Of a stretch of 64,000 nucleotides of DNA, positions 51,057 through 60,870 are shown one piece after another. The DNA is from Brevibacterium sp. HMSC07C04 (GTDB taxonomy: Bacteria > Actinomycetota > Actinomycetes > Actinomycetales > Brevibacteriaceae), in NCBI RefSeq assembly GCF_001815905.1, contig NZ_KV823250.1, positions 1-64,000 on the forward strand, given 5' to 3'. Each line of letters opens with the position of its first letter. The stretch's first letter is position 1. The notes beneath the pieces are model-generated. The model did not search any database and was not told the origin of the DNA. It saw only the letters and a list, made by a program, of their open reading frames with translations. Both the position numbers and the translations under genes were made by a program.

Positions 51057-52325
51057 TCAGAGTGTGGTGGGTGAGTCGGGTTCTTGGGCACTCGCAGAAT
51101 GGCGAGTGGGCACATGGACGAGGTCGCAGACCTCGCGGACGGCACCTCGGCCGCCTTCTGCTGCCAACACGTGGCGGGCGGCGGCGAGAACAGCCGGGTG
51201 GGCGTCGGCGACGGCAATCGGCCAGCCGACTTCGCTGAACGCTTCGAGGTCGTTGACGTCATTGCCGACATAGGCGACCCGGGCGGGGTCCAGCCCGTGC
51301 GAAGCCATCCAGTCGGCGATCACGCTGGCCTTGTTGTCGATGCCCTGGGCGACTTCCACCCGCAGCTTCTCTGCGCGGCGGGTGACCACGGGGTTGCGCT
51401 CCTTGGACAGGATGAGGAACGGAACACCTGCCTTGACCAGGCGGGAGACTCCCATGCCGTCGCCGCGGTGGACCGGCACGGTCTCGGTGCCGTCCTCTGC
51501 GGTGAACACGCGGTCGTCAGTGTGCACGCCGTCGAAGTCCGTGACAACCGCGTCGATGTCGAGTTCGCTCAGCTGTGATGTGTCCTGCTGGCGCTGATCA
51601 GCCAGCGCGCGCAGCAGCGTGAGATCGGACAGCGAATCGATTTCGCGGGCGTCGTCTTCCGGGACTTCCTGGATGCCGATCGAACCGAAGAAGCGGTGGC
51701 CCGATTCCTGAAAGCCCGCGGTGCGCATGACGTAGAACGCGCCGGTTTCGGAGTAGTGCGGTTCGCGGTCTTGGCGGCGGGGTCGAAATTCCGCGCTGTG
51801 GCCGACGGCTTCGGCGGTGTTGTCCGAGCTGAGCTTCCACAGGAACGAATGGTCAACAGCGGCTGAGAAGACAACGTCGTGGCGTCCGGCGGCCACGGCC
51901 TCTGTTGCTTCGTCGAGGTCCTGCGGGCTGATGAACGGCGAGGTGCACTGAATGAACACCGTGATGTCAAAGGGGCGGTGGGTGCGGCTGAGCTGCGCGA
52001 GCGTGTAGAGCAGGGCGGATTCGCTGGAAGCTGTGTCACCGCTGATGTCGTCGGGGCGCATGACGACTTCGGCCCCGTGAGCGCGTGCTTCTTCTGCAAT
52101 GCCCTGGTGGTCGGTGGAAACGACGACGGTATCGATTCCCGTGCTTCTCTGTGCCGCTTCGATAGCACGCGCCAAAAGGGAGCGTCCGCCGATCTTCTGC
52201 AGGTTCTTCAGGGGGATTCCCTTGGAACCGCCGCGGGCCGGAATGATTGCCACCGCCGATGCGCGTTGTGTATCCGATGTGTTTGCTGTGGCGGGGGACG
52301 GGGGAGTGTTGGCTGAAATGGTCAT
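51057..52325 (-). CDS. neuA: CMP-nonulosonate synthetase fused to a KDO8P-phosphatase-like HAD domain
   Basis: 422-residue bifunctional protein. Residues 22-245: cytidylyltransferase with IIPARGGSKGIPLKNLQKIG (CTP loop), PFDITVFIQCTSPFISPQDLD, HYSETGAFYVMRT and EIDSLSDL. Residues 255-400: type C0 HAD phosphatase with VTDFDGVHTDD (Asp nucleophile DxD), FLILSKE (Ser), QGIDNKASVIADW (Lys) and YVGNDVNDLEAF (metal Asp). Such HAD domains include Kdn-9-phosphate phosphatase. The fusion would remove the 9-phosphate and then activate the sugar with CMP. The ATG has GATAAT 8 bases upstream, nearly leaderless. First gene of the neuA-neuB unit. Confidence 0.9.
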   Translation of the reverse strand: MTISANTPPSPATANTSDTQRASAVAIIPARGGSKGIPLKNLQKIGGRSLLARAIEAAQRSTGIDTVVVSTDHQGIAEEARAHGAEVVMRPDDISGDTASSESALLYTLAQLSRTHRPFDITVFIQCTSPFISPQDLDEATEAVAAGRHDVVFSAAVDHSFLWKLSSDNTAEAVGHSAEFRPRRQDREPHYSETGAFYVMRTAGFQESGHRFFGSIGIQEVPEDDAREIDSLSDLTLLRALADQRQQDTSQLSELDIDAVVTDFDGVHTDDRVFTAEDGTETVPVHRGDGMGVSRLVKAGVPFLILSKERNPVVTRRAEKLRVEVAQGIDNKASVIADWMASHGLDPARVAYVGNDVNDLEAFSEVGWPIAVADAHPAVLAAARHVLAAEGGRGAVREVCDLVHVPTRHSASAQEPDSPTTL

Positions 52326-52333
52326 AGGGGGCC

Positions 52334-52339
52334 ATTATC
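52334..52339 (-). promoter_or_regulatory. -10 box of neuA
   Basis: GATAAT on the minus strand, 8 bases before the ATG, in a locally AT-rich segment. Confidence 0.5.
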
Positions 52340-52532
52340 AGGACTCCGTTGCGAACAGAACTTTAAATCAAAGCAACACTCCAGTTGGTTTCCGGTTAAC
52401 CTTCCTTCCGAAACTGGACGGGTTTTGCTGAGGGTGTGTTTGCATGCGGTGCTGTAGGCAGGCGCGATTGAGTTGCCCGACTTCTGCCGGTGCGGATGTG
52501 CCGGGGAGGTTGGCTGTGTGCGGCAGGGCCGG

Positions 52533-54191
52533 TCAGATCCAGGTGGGGTTGAGCATGCGCATGCGCCACGAATCGTAGGGGATCGTGGCGCCCGTCCAAA
52601 TGGGGTAGTAGAAGGCAAACACGAGGACCGCGGCTGCCAGAATCACGGCAACCGCCAGTCGGCGCGCACGCAGGGACTGTGCTGCCGCACCCTGGACGGC
52701 CGTGCCGCCTGTGGCTCTTCCCCAGACGATCCCCAGAGCGTAGACGAGTGCGAGAACAATGAACGGCACCATGACGATGGTGTAGAAGGTGAAGATGGTG
52801 CGGTGCTGGTAGTTGAACCACGGCAGCCACACGGCCGCCAGTCCGGCAAGAACCGCGCCGGCTCGCCAGTCACGGCGCAGCACCCAGGCCAGCAGCACTA
52901 CGACGAGTGCCGCGGTGCCCAGACCCCACACCACCGGGTTGCCCACGGCGAGAATCGCAGCCGAACACTTGTCCACTGCGCAGCCGTGTTCGCCAGGGCC
53001 ATAGGAGCGGTAGTAGAAGCTGGTGGGCCGCCACTGAACTGTCCAGCCCCATGGATTCGACATGTAGGTGTGCGGTTTGTCCAGTCCTACGTGGAAGTTG
53101 TAGGCCGTGTAGTGGTAGTGCGCGAGGCTGACCAGCCAGTCCGGCAGGAAGTCCCACCAGCCGCTGTTGTCAGCCGCCCAGCCGCGGTCCCAGCCCTTGG
53201 GGCTGAGAATCCACCCGGTCCAGCACAGCAGGTACACGATTCCGGCAACCGGGACGAGCGACATGAACGCCGGCACGGAGTCCTTGCCGAGAGCGGCAAG
53301 CCACGGGCGGCTGACACCGGCCGCACGGCGGTTGGCAACATCCCACAGCACGATCATGATGCCGAAAACAGCCAGTGCGTACAGGCCGTTCCACTTGACG
53401 CCACAGGCCAGGCCTAGGGCAATGCCGCCGGCCAGCCGCCAGGGGCGAAGCCCAAGAGAAGGGCCGAACGAAGCGGGCATGAACCATGATTTGGGGCTCG
53501 GGCTGTGCTGCTTTTCGAGGTGAGGCTCGCCAGCGTGCTGCAGTGCGGTGCGCTGCAGGATCTTCCGGCGGGCGTCATCGCGGTCGATGAGCAGCAGCCA
53601 GAACGCGATGAGCACGAAGAACATGACGAAGATGTCCAGCAGGCCGGTGCGCGAATGAACGAAGTGCTGACCGTCAGCTGCCAGGAGAAGGGCCGCCGCG
53701 GTGCCTAGCCATACCGAACCGAACATGCGGATGGCAATGCGGGCGATGATCACGATGGTGAGCGTGCCGATGAGCGCTGCGGCAAAGCGCCAGCCGAAGG
53801 GGTTTGCTCCGCCGTCGAAGAGCAGCTGCCCTGCGCCGAGCATCCATTTGCCCAGCGGTGGGTGGACTACATAGGAAGGATCGCCGCTCAGAGCAGAGAA
53901 ATCACCGGCGGCGAACTTGTCGTTGGCGTCTTCTGCCCATTTGAGTTCGACTCCGTGGTGGGCAACGGAGTGGGCGTCTTTGACGTAGTAGGTTTCATCG
54001 AACACGAGTTCGCCAGGATGGTCCAGACGCAGCATGCGCAGCACCCCGCCGATCACGGCGATCAGCAGCGGCCACACCCAGCCCCACACAGAACTCAGTG
54101 CGGGATTCTGCGGCACCTGAGCGCGCGGTCTGGGGTGCCGGATGCGCGTTGATCCGGTGCCGCTGCGCGCGTCTGCTGTCAAGGAACTCAC
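52533..54191 (-). CDS. pmt: Protein O-mannosyltransferase (Pmt, GT39)
   Basis: 552-residue GT-C membrane enzyme that transfers mannose from polyprenyl-phosphate-mannose to Ser/Thr of exported proteins. About ten TM helices. The catalytic Asp-Glu pair lies in the first outside loop (ELVFDETYYVKDAHSVAHHG), followed by VHPPLGKWMLGAGQLLF, FGWRFAAALIGTLT and the C-terminal PWFNYQHRTIFTFYTIVMVP. TagD or NeuB pathways do not feed it; it needs a polyprenyl-phosphate-mannose synthase, not identified here. GTG start with TAGACT 6 bases upstream, a leaderless layout. It is divergent from the DUF4190 and rsmI genes, as in other actinobacteria. Confidence 0.93.
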   Translation of the reverse strand: MSSLTADARSGTGSTRIRHPRPRAQVPQNPALSSVWGWVWPLLIAVIGGVLRMLRLDHPGELVFDETYYVKDAHSVAHHGVELKWAEDANDKFAAGDFSALSGDPSYVVHPPLGKWMLGAGQLLFDGGANPFGWRFAAALIGTLTIVIIARIAIRMFGSVWLGTAAALLLAADGQHFVHSRTGLLDIFVMFFVLIAFWLLLIDRDDARRKILQRTALQHAGEPHLEKQHSPSPKSWFMPASFGPSLGLRPWRLAGGIALGLACGVKWNGLYALAVFGIMIVLWDVANRRAAGVSRPWLAALGKDSVPAFMSLVPVAGIVYLLCWTGWILSPKGWDRGWAADNSGWWDFLPDWLVSLAHYHYTAYNFHVGLDKPHTYMSNPWGWTVQWRPTSFYYRSYGPGEHGCAVDKCSAAILAVGNPVVWGLGTAALVVVLLAWVLRRDWRAGAVLAGLAAVWLPWFNYQHRTIFTFYTIVMVPFIVLALVYALGIVWGRATGGTAVQGAAAQSLRARRLAVAVILAAAVLVFAFYYPIWTGATIPYDSWRMRMLNPTWI

Positions 54192-54197
54192 GACGCC

Positions 54198-54203
54198 AGT
54201 CTA
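54198..54203 (-). promoter_or_regulatory. -10 box of a probable leaderless pmt transcript
   Basis: TAGACT on the minus strand, 6 bases (GGCGTC) before the GTG start. Confidence 0.6.
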
Positions 54204-54293
54204 AAGCCAGGCTCTGACACAGCTGAGCTGACAGTGCCGGGGCGGTCATGACTACACTGGGCGGATACGCATCCCGATATTCGAGGAGCCGCC

Positions 54294-54803
54294 GTGTCCA
54301 GTTCACACATCCCCCAGCCGCCGGACGAACAGCCGCAGAGCAGTCTGCAGCCGTATTCGCACTCTGAAAGCGGCTATACAAGCCCGTCCTACGGACAGTC
54401 GCAGTATGGCCACCAGGAGCACCCCTACGGTCAGCGGGCGTTTGGGCAGTACGGCTATGGTCCAGCGCACGGGCAGGCTTATGGACAGCCCTACGGCCAG
54501 CCGGCGGGCTATTACCAATCGCCGGGCACCAACGGCTTGGCAATCGGATCGCTGGTCAGCTCGCTTGTCGGATTCGTTCTGGGGTGGACCTTCAGCCCGC
54601 TCTTCCTGGGTCTGCTGGTCGGCATCGTTCTGGGGCACGTCTCTCTGTCCCAGATCAAGAAGACGGGCGAACAGGGTCGAAGCATGGCATTGGGCGGGCT
54701 GATCTGCGGCTACATCGGCACCGGCCTTGTTGTGCTGTTCCTGTTGGGCATGCTCGCGTTCTTCGGCCTTATTATCGGTGCGGGAACGCTCGCAAACTCG
54801 TGA
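54294..54803 (+). CDS. DUF4190 membrane protein with a Tyr-Gly-Gln-rich N-terminus
   Basis: 169-residue protein. Residues 1-77 are low-complexity with repeated YGQ/YGH units (HEHPYGQRAF-like, GQAYGQPYGQPAG), probably disordered and cytosolic. Two TM helices follow in the DUF4190 domain: NGLAIGSLVSSLVGFVLGW and LGGLICGYIGTGLVVLFLLG, with GIVLGHVSLSQIKKTGEQGR between them. Function is unknown. GTG start behind GAGGAG. The stop overlaps the rsmI start by 4 bases. Confidence 0.87.
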   Translation: MSSSHIPQPPDEQPQSSLQPYSHSESGYTSPSYGQSQYGHQEHPYGQRAFGQYGYGPAHGQAYGQPYGQPAGYYQSPGTNGLAIGSLVSSLVGFVLGWTFSPLFLGLLVGIVLGHVSLSQIKKTGEQGRSMALGGLICGYIGTGLVVLFLLGMLAFFGLIIGAGTLANS

Positions 54804-55642
54804 ACGACCACCCGGACCGAGCTGCACTCGTGCTTGTGGGCACGCCGCTTGGCAACCTCGGGGACGCTTCGCCGCGCATGCGCGAAGAGATCGCTGCGGC
54901 TGACCTCATCGCGGCCGAAGATACCCGCCGGTTCCTCGACCTTGCCGAACGGCTCGCGGTCCAACACACGGCCAAGATCATGAGCCTGTTCGACCACAAC
55001 GAACAGTCCCGCGCCGAAAAAATCGCCGATGCCGTCGATTCTGGCATGCGCGTCGTGCTGCTCACCGACGCCGGTATGCCCGGCGTTTCCGACCCCGGAT
55101 ACCAGGTGGTCAAAGCCGTATCCGATCGCGGCCTGCCCGTGACCAGTGCGCCCGGCCCCACCGCCGTGACAACCGCGCTGGCGCTGTCGGGACTGCCCAC
55201 CGACCGCTTCACCTTCGAGGGCTTCCTGCCGCGCAAAGCCGGCAAGCGCCGCAGTCTCCTGCAGTCACTGCAGAGCGAAGAGCGCACCATGGTCTTCTAC
55301 GAAGCCCCACACAGGATCGTCCAGTCAGTCGAAGCGATTGTCGAAGTGTTCGGCCCCAACCGCAGGATCGCACTGTGCCGAGAGCTCACCAAACTGCACG
55401 AGGAAGTCATCCGCGGCCGCGCCGTGGACGTGCTGGCCGACATAGCCGACGGGGTGAGAGGTGAAATCGCCCTGGTCGTATCTGGCACTGACGGTCCAGG
55501 GCTCGAACCGGATGATGTGCTCGAACGGGTTTCAGAACTCGTCACTCAGGGCATGCGCGGCAAAGACGCGGCCGCTCAGGTTGCCAAAACCGCGGGACTG
55601 AAGACTCGCGAGGTCTACGAAGCCTATCTGCACCGGGACTGA
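54800..55642 (+). CDS. rsmI: 16S rRNA (cytidine(1402)-2'-O)-methyltransferase
   Basis: SAM-dependent methylation of C1402 in the ribosomal P site. 280 residues, the usual length: [101 protein letters not shown] and [15 protein letters not shown] are all conserved, as is the C-terminal helix pair [23 protein letters not shown] at 54800 is inside the DUF4190 stop; the longer open frame from 54584 is not used. Followed by metG, a common actinobacterial order. Confidence 0.95.
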   Translation: MNDHPDRAALVLVGTPLGNLGDASPRMREEIAAADLIAAEDTRRFLDLAERLAVQHTAKIMSLFDHNEQSRAEKIADAVDSGMRVVLLTDAGMPGVSDPGYQVVKAVSDRGLPVTSAPGPTAVTTALALSGLPTDRFTFEGFLPRKAGKRRSLLQSLQSEERTMVFYEAPHRIVQSVEAIVEVFGPNRRIALCRELTKLHEEVIRGRAVDVLADIADGVRGEIALVVSGTDGPGLEPDDVLERVSELVTQGMRGKDAAAQVAKTAGLKTREVYEAYLHRD

Positions 55643-55689
55643 CCCCGGCCTGCCGCGAAGAGAACCAGGGCGGTGCAGCCGAAGGTGGG

Positions 55690-55700
55690 CGGCGCCTCGT
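55690..55700 (-). repeat. ACGAGGCGCCG repeat upstream of metG
   Basis: Minus-strand copy (CGGCGCCTCGT on plus) that overlaps the predicted -35 position of the metG promoter. Confidence 0.6.
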
Positions 55701-55718
55701 GATGTCAGTGACCGCCCG

Positions 55719-55724
55719 TAGACT
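55719..55724 (+). promoter_or_regulatory. -10 box of a probable leaderless metG transcript
   Basis: TAGACT followed by 7 bases (GTGCCAC) and the metG ATG; no ribosome site. Confidence 0.6.
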
Positions 55725-55731
55725 GTGCCAC

Positions 55732-57312
55732 ATGAGCTTCTATATGACCACGGCGATCGCCTACCCCAACGGCCAGCCGCACATCGGCCACGCCTACGAA
55801 TACATCGCAGCGGACACGATCGCGCGGTTCAAGCGCCTGGACGGCGAAAACACGTTCTTCATGACCGGCACTGACGAACACGGTCTGAAAATGCAGCAGA
55901 CCGCCCAAAAAGAGGGCATCAGCACCCGCGAACTCGCCGATCGCAACGCCGCGAAATTCCAGAAGCTCCACGACGACCTCAACTGCAGCTACGACCGCTT
56001 CATCCGCACAACGGACGAAGACCACCTCAAGGCCAGTCAGTTCATCTGGCAGAAGATGGTCGATGCCGGGGACATCTACCTGGACAAATACTCCGGCTGG
56101 TACTCGGTGCGGGACGAGGCCTACTACGCTGACGACGAAACCACGCTGCGCGAAGACGGCACCCGCGTTTCCATCAGCACCGACACGGAAGTCGAATGGA
56201 CAGAGGAAGAGTCCTACTTCTTCCGCCTGTCGGCCTACCAGGACAAACTGCTCAAACTCTACGAAGAGCACCCCGAATACGTCGGCCCGGACAGCCGCCG
56301 CAACGAAGTCATCGGCTTTGTGTCACAGGGGCTGCAGGACCTCTCGATTTCGCGCACGACCTTCGACTGGGGCGTGCCGGTTCCAGGCGATGACAAGCAC
56401 GTCATGTACGTGTGGGTCGACGCGCTGACCAACTACCTCACCGGCGTGGGCTACCCGGATGTCGAATCTGAGTCGTTCCGCGAATTCTGGCCGGCTGATG
56501 TGCACATCATCGGCAAAGACATCCTGCGCTTCCACTCGGTCTACTGGCCGGCATTCCTCATGAGCGCGGGCCTCGAACTGCCCAAGCGCGTCCACGCCCA
56601 CGGCTTCCTGTTCAACAAGGGCGAAAAGATGTCCAAGTCGATCGGCAATGTGGTCGACCCCTATGACCTCATCGACAGCTTCGGACTCGATACCCTGCGC
56701 TACTTTGTGCTGCGGGAGATCTCCTACGGTCAGGACGGCTCCTATTCCGCCGAAGGCATCATTTCGCGCAAGAACGCTGACCTCGCCAATGAATACGGCA
56801 ATCTGGCGCAGCGTTCGCTGTCCATGGTCGCCAAAAACCTCGGCGGGACTGTGCCGGACGTTTCCGACGACGAATTCACTGATGACGACCGCGAACTTCT
56901 GGACGCGGCCGCGGCTCTGCTGAACAAGGCGCGTTCGGAAGTGCAGCTGCAGGAACTCCACCGCTATGTGGGCGCCCTGTGGCGGGTGCTCGAAGCTGCC
57001 AACCGCTATTTCTCCGCGCAGGAACCGTGGAAACTGCGCAAAACCGACGAGCGCCGCATGACGGTAGTTCTCTACACGACTCTCGAAGTCCTGCGCCGAG
57101 TTACCATTCTGGTTCAGCCGGTCATGCCCGAATCCGCGTCCAAAGTGCTCGACCTTCTGGGTGTGGAAGCCGGTACGGCAGAAGCTGGTGCGCACAATAT
57201 CGAAGCCGACGACCCGCGCAGCTTCGCAGCTTTGGATGTGCGCCTGAGCGGCGGCACCGAACTGCCCAAGCCCGAACCCGTATTTCCCAAATACACAGAA
57301 CCGGAGGACTGA
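55732..57312 (+). CDS. metG: Methionine-tRNA ligase
   Basis: Charges tRNA-Met and initiator tRNA. 526 residues: HIGH motif in [33 protein letters not shown], the KMSKS loop in [35 protein letters not shown]-type editing region, and an alpha-helical anticodon domain with [17 protein letters not shown]. The connective peptide has no Cys knuckles ([15 protein letters not shown]), so it is the zinc-free type. No C-terminal EMAP/tRNA-binding domain. ATG at 55732 is used because the upstream in-frame start at 55699 would lie before the -10 box. tatD follows after 5 bases. Confidence 0.96.
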   Translation: MSFYMTTAIAYPNGQPHIGHAYEYIAADTIARFKRLDGENTFFMTGTDEHGLKMQQTAQKEGISTRELADRNAAKFQKLHDDLNCSYDRFIRTTDEDHLKASQFIWQKMVDAGDIYLDKYSGWYSVRDEAYYADDETTLREDGTRVSISTDTEVEWTEEESYFFRLSAYQDKLLKLYEEHPEYVGPDSRRNEVIGFVSQGLQDLSISRTTFDWGVPVPGDDKHVMYVWVDALTNYLTGVGYPDVESESFREFWPADVHIIGKDILRFHSVYWPAFLMSAGLELPKRVHAHGFLFNKGEKMSKSIGNVVDPYDLIDSFGLDTLRYFVLREISYGQDGSYSAEGIISRKNADLANEYGNLAQRSLSMVAKNLGGTVPDVSDDEFTDDDRELLDAAAALLNKARSEVQLQELHRYVGALWRVLEAANRYFSAQEPWKLRKTDERRMTVVLYTTLEVLRRVTILVQPVMPESASKVLDLLGVEAGTAEAGAHNIEADDPRSFAALDVRLSGGTELPKPEPVFPKYTEPED

Positions 57313-57317
57313 TAGGC

Positions 57318-58247
57318 GTGGCCTCACGCGCAGCGGGGGAGTACCCGGAAGTACCGGAACGTCTGGCGACACCCGGTGTTGACGCCCACACCCACCTGGA
57401 CATCTGCACCGGCGTGCGCCTGCCGCTGAAAGCAGGCGAAGTCATCGCAGAAGACGTCCAACCCGGCGAAGACGAAGAGTTTCCGCCGATGTCGTTCTTC
57501 TACGAATCCGCCATGGCCGCCGGCATCGAACGCGTAGTCCAAATCGGCTGCAACCTGCCGGCCGCCCGCTGGACGGCCGACACCGTGGCCTCCGAAGCTG
57601 CCGCTGGAAGGCCGTGGCTGCTGGGCGGGGTTGCACTGCATCCAAACGAAGCGCCGACGTTGGCCCGCGCGGGCCAACTGGACGAAGCCCTGGCGGAAAT
57701 CGACGAACTCGCAGGCCGTGAGCGCGTGCGAGTTGTCGGGGAAACCGGACTCGACTACTTCCGCACCGACGCATCGGACAGTGCGGACATGAGGGCGCAG
57801 AAAGAATCGTTCCGCGCGCACATCGAAATCGCCAAGCGCCGCGGTCTGGCACTGCAGATCCACGACCGCGAGGCACACAGTGACGTTCTCGACACCCTTG
57901 CTGAAGTCGGGGCGCCAGAGGTCACCATCCTCCACTGCTTCTCCGGCGATGTTGCGATGGCCCAAGAGTGCGCTCGCCGCGGATACTTCATGTCCTTTGC
58001 TGGAAACATCACGTTCAAAAACGCCGACGGGCTGCGCGAAGCCGCAGCGGTCGTGCCAGATGAACTCCTGCTGACTGAAACCGATGCGCCGTTCCTCACC
58101 CCTCCCCCGCACCGCGGCAAGCCCGGCGGGCCGTATCTCGCGGCACTCAACGCGCGCAAGCTGGCCGAAGTGCGCGGAGTCACCGAAGAGCACATTGCGA
58201 ACGTCACCACCGCCAATGCTCTGCGGGCAATCGGGGAGTGGTCCTGA
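57318..58247 (+). CDS. tatD: TatD-family metal-dependent deoxyribonuclease
   Basis: Amidohydrolase-fold nuclease of 309 residues. Metal ligands are visible in order: HxH in DAHTHLDICTG, Glu in VVGETGLDYFR, His in LQIHDREAHSDVL, His in ILHCFSGDVAMAQ and Asp in LLTETDAPFLTPPPHRGKPG. There is a 30-residue insertion after the first motif (ICTGVRLPLKAGEVIAEDV), common in actinobacterial members. GTG at 57318 is chosen because it lies 5 bases after the metG stop with GGAGG further upstream; the start is moderately uncertain. DNA repair or RNA quality-control roles are reported for the family. Confidence 0.92.
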   Translation: MASRAAGEYPEVPERLATPGVDAHTHLDICTGVRLPLKAGEVIAEDVQPGEDEEFPPMSFFYESAMAAGIERVVQIGCNLPAARWTADTVASEAAAGRPWLLGGVALHPNEAPTLARAGQLDEALAEIDELAGRERVRVVGETGLDYFRTDASDSADMRAQKESFRAHIEIAKRRGLALQIHDREAHSDVLDTLAEVGAPEVTILHCFSGDVAMAQECARRGYFMSFAGNITFKNADGLREAAAVVPDELLLTETDAPFLTPPPHRGKPGGPYLAALNARKLAEVRGVTEEHIANVTTANALRAIGEWS

Positions 58248-58257
58248 CTGACAGCGG

Positions 58258-58284
58258 TTAGCACTCGGCTTGACCGAGTGCCAG
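58258..58284 (+). promoter_or_regulatory. CIRCE operator 1 (HrcA binding site)
   Basis: TTAGCACTC-N9-GAGTGCCAG: the left arm is perfect, the right arm differs from GAGTGCTAA at two positions. It covers the predicted -35 of groES. Confidence 0.88.
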
Positions 58285-58298
58285 GGGCGGACTACAGT
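58270..58298 (+). promoter_or_regulatory. groESL promoter
   Basis: TTGACC at 58270-58275 and TACAGT at 58293-58298 with 17-base spacing. The -35 lies inside CIRCE 1 and the predicted start of RNA (about 58305) lies in CIRCE 2, so HrcA at either site would block it. Confidence 0.8.
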
Positions 58299-58303
58299 CT
58301 GAA

Positions 58304-58330
58304 TTAGCACCTGAGTGGTGCGAGTGCTAA
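58304..58330 (+). promoter_or_regulatory. CIRCE operator 2 (HrcA binding site)
   Basis: TTAGCACCT-N9-GAGTGCTAA: the right arm is perfect, the left arm has two changes at its 3' end. Confidence 0.9.
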
Positions 58331-58444
58331 TCGCTGAACAGTGAGCTGAGCACAGGGCTCAGCCGGAAACCTCAGCACACCGCACTCGTCAAGGACCGTT
58401 CCCGCCGGCACCCGCGACGACGGCAGGAAACAGACCAAAGCGGG

Positions 58445-58455
58445 CGGCGCCTCGT
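58445..58455 (-). repeat. ACGAGGCGCCG repeat in the groES leader
   Basis: Minus-strand copy (CGGCGCCTCGT on plus), 81 bases before the groES ATG and downstream of the predicted RNA start, so it should be in the untranslated leader. Confidence 0.6.
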
Positions 58456-58536
58456 CAGAAGACAGCGCCCCAGCTGTCCCCTCCGCTCAAGTTGACCACA
58501 GCAACCTTCATACAACTGATCGAAGGAGTTTCCTCC

Positions 58537-58830
58537 ATGTCGGTGAACATCAAGCCGCTTGAAGACCGGATCGTCGTCCGTCAGGTCGAAGCCGAGCAGA
58601 CCACTGCCTCCGGCCTCGTCATCCCGGACACCGCCAAGGAAAAGCCGCAGGAAGGCGAAGTCGTCGCAGTCGGACCCGGACGCGTTGCCGAAAACGGCAC
58701 CCGCGTGCCCGTCGACGTTGAAGTCGGCGACAAAGTCATCTACTCCAAGTACGGCGGCACCGAAGTCAAGTACGCAGGCGAAGAGTACCTGGTGCTCTCG
58801 GCTCGCGATGTCCTCGCAGTCATCGCCTGA
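58537..58830 (+). CDS. groES: Co-chaperonin GroES
   Basis: Ten-kDa lid of the GroEL folding chamber, 97 residues. It begins [20 protein letters not shown], has the mobile loop [20 protein letters not shown], then [22 protein letters not shown] and ends [12 protein letters not shown] preceded by GAAGGAG at an 8-base spacing. The leader is long (about 230 bases). Controlled by two CIRCE sites, hence heat-inducible through HrcA. groEL follows after 104 bases with no terminator between, so they form one operon. Confidence 0.98.
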   Translation: MSVNIKPLEDRIVVRQVEAEQTTASGLVIPDTAKEKPQEGEVVAVGPGRVAENGTRVPVDVEVGDKVIYSKYGGTEVKYAGEEYLVLSARDVLAVIA

Positions 58831-58931
58831 TCACTTCCGCACCAACAGCAGCTGCCGCTCCCTAGAGGCAGAGCCCGCCCCACGGGCAAGGCGCTCACCC
58901 AATAGGCAAAGGCTTACAGAAAGAGAAGTGA

Positions 58932-60521
<1,590 letters not shown>

Positions 60522-60558
60522 GCGTCTAGCTGACGATTGGCTTATTGCCTGAGTTTGA

Positions 60559-60581
60559 GGCTCAGGCTCAGCGCCTGAGCC
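60559..60581 (+). terminator. First hairpin after groEL
   Basis: GGCTCAGGC-TCAGC-GCCTGAGCC, 37 bases after the stop. Confidence 0.65.
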
Positions 60582-60602
60582 GTCTGGATTTGGGTGTGCC
60601 CA

Positions 60603-60664
60603 CCCTTTAGCAACAGAAACTCCCGTTAGCAGTCCGGCTAACGGGAGTTTCTGTTGCTAAAGGG
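60603..60664 (+). terminator. Second hairpin after groEL, 28-bp perfect stem
   Basis: Arms 60603-60630 and 60637-60664 are exact complements around a 6-base loop (AGTCCG). This is far longer than a normal intrinsic terminator stem. No T-tract follows. Confidence 0.75.
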
Positions 60665-60870
60665 AGTCCTTGTGCGCAGGGCGCGGGTGACTCAGAAGGA
60701 CGAGGTGGATCTCAGCTGCCAGAGGAACTTACCCCTTGCCGAAACCCTGAGTTCACGTTCCTGACACTCGTAGTCGGAATACTGAGCGAATTGGCTTTCA
60801 GCCGTACGAAAATCGAGCATGCTCCGGCCAGCATGCTGTGCACGTTGAGTCGAGATGAAAGTTCGCTGTA
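60665..60870. other. 206-base gap with no recognised feature
   Basis: The groEL-acyltransferase interval (349 bases in all) holds the two hairpins listed separately; in the remaining stretch I see no gene, RNA or clear promoter. A promoter for the acyltransferase is expected here. Confidence 0.5.

Noticed and set aside
19344-52325. Glycan region as a recently acquired genomic island
   Set aside because: Base composition and codon choice look like the flanks except for a mildly lower GC in the fusion gene; no integrase, transposase, tRNA or direct-repeat boundary is visible.
56323-57372. 349-residue minus-strand open frame over metG
   Set aside because: metG on the plus strand carries HIGH and KMSKS; the opposite frame has no domain.
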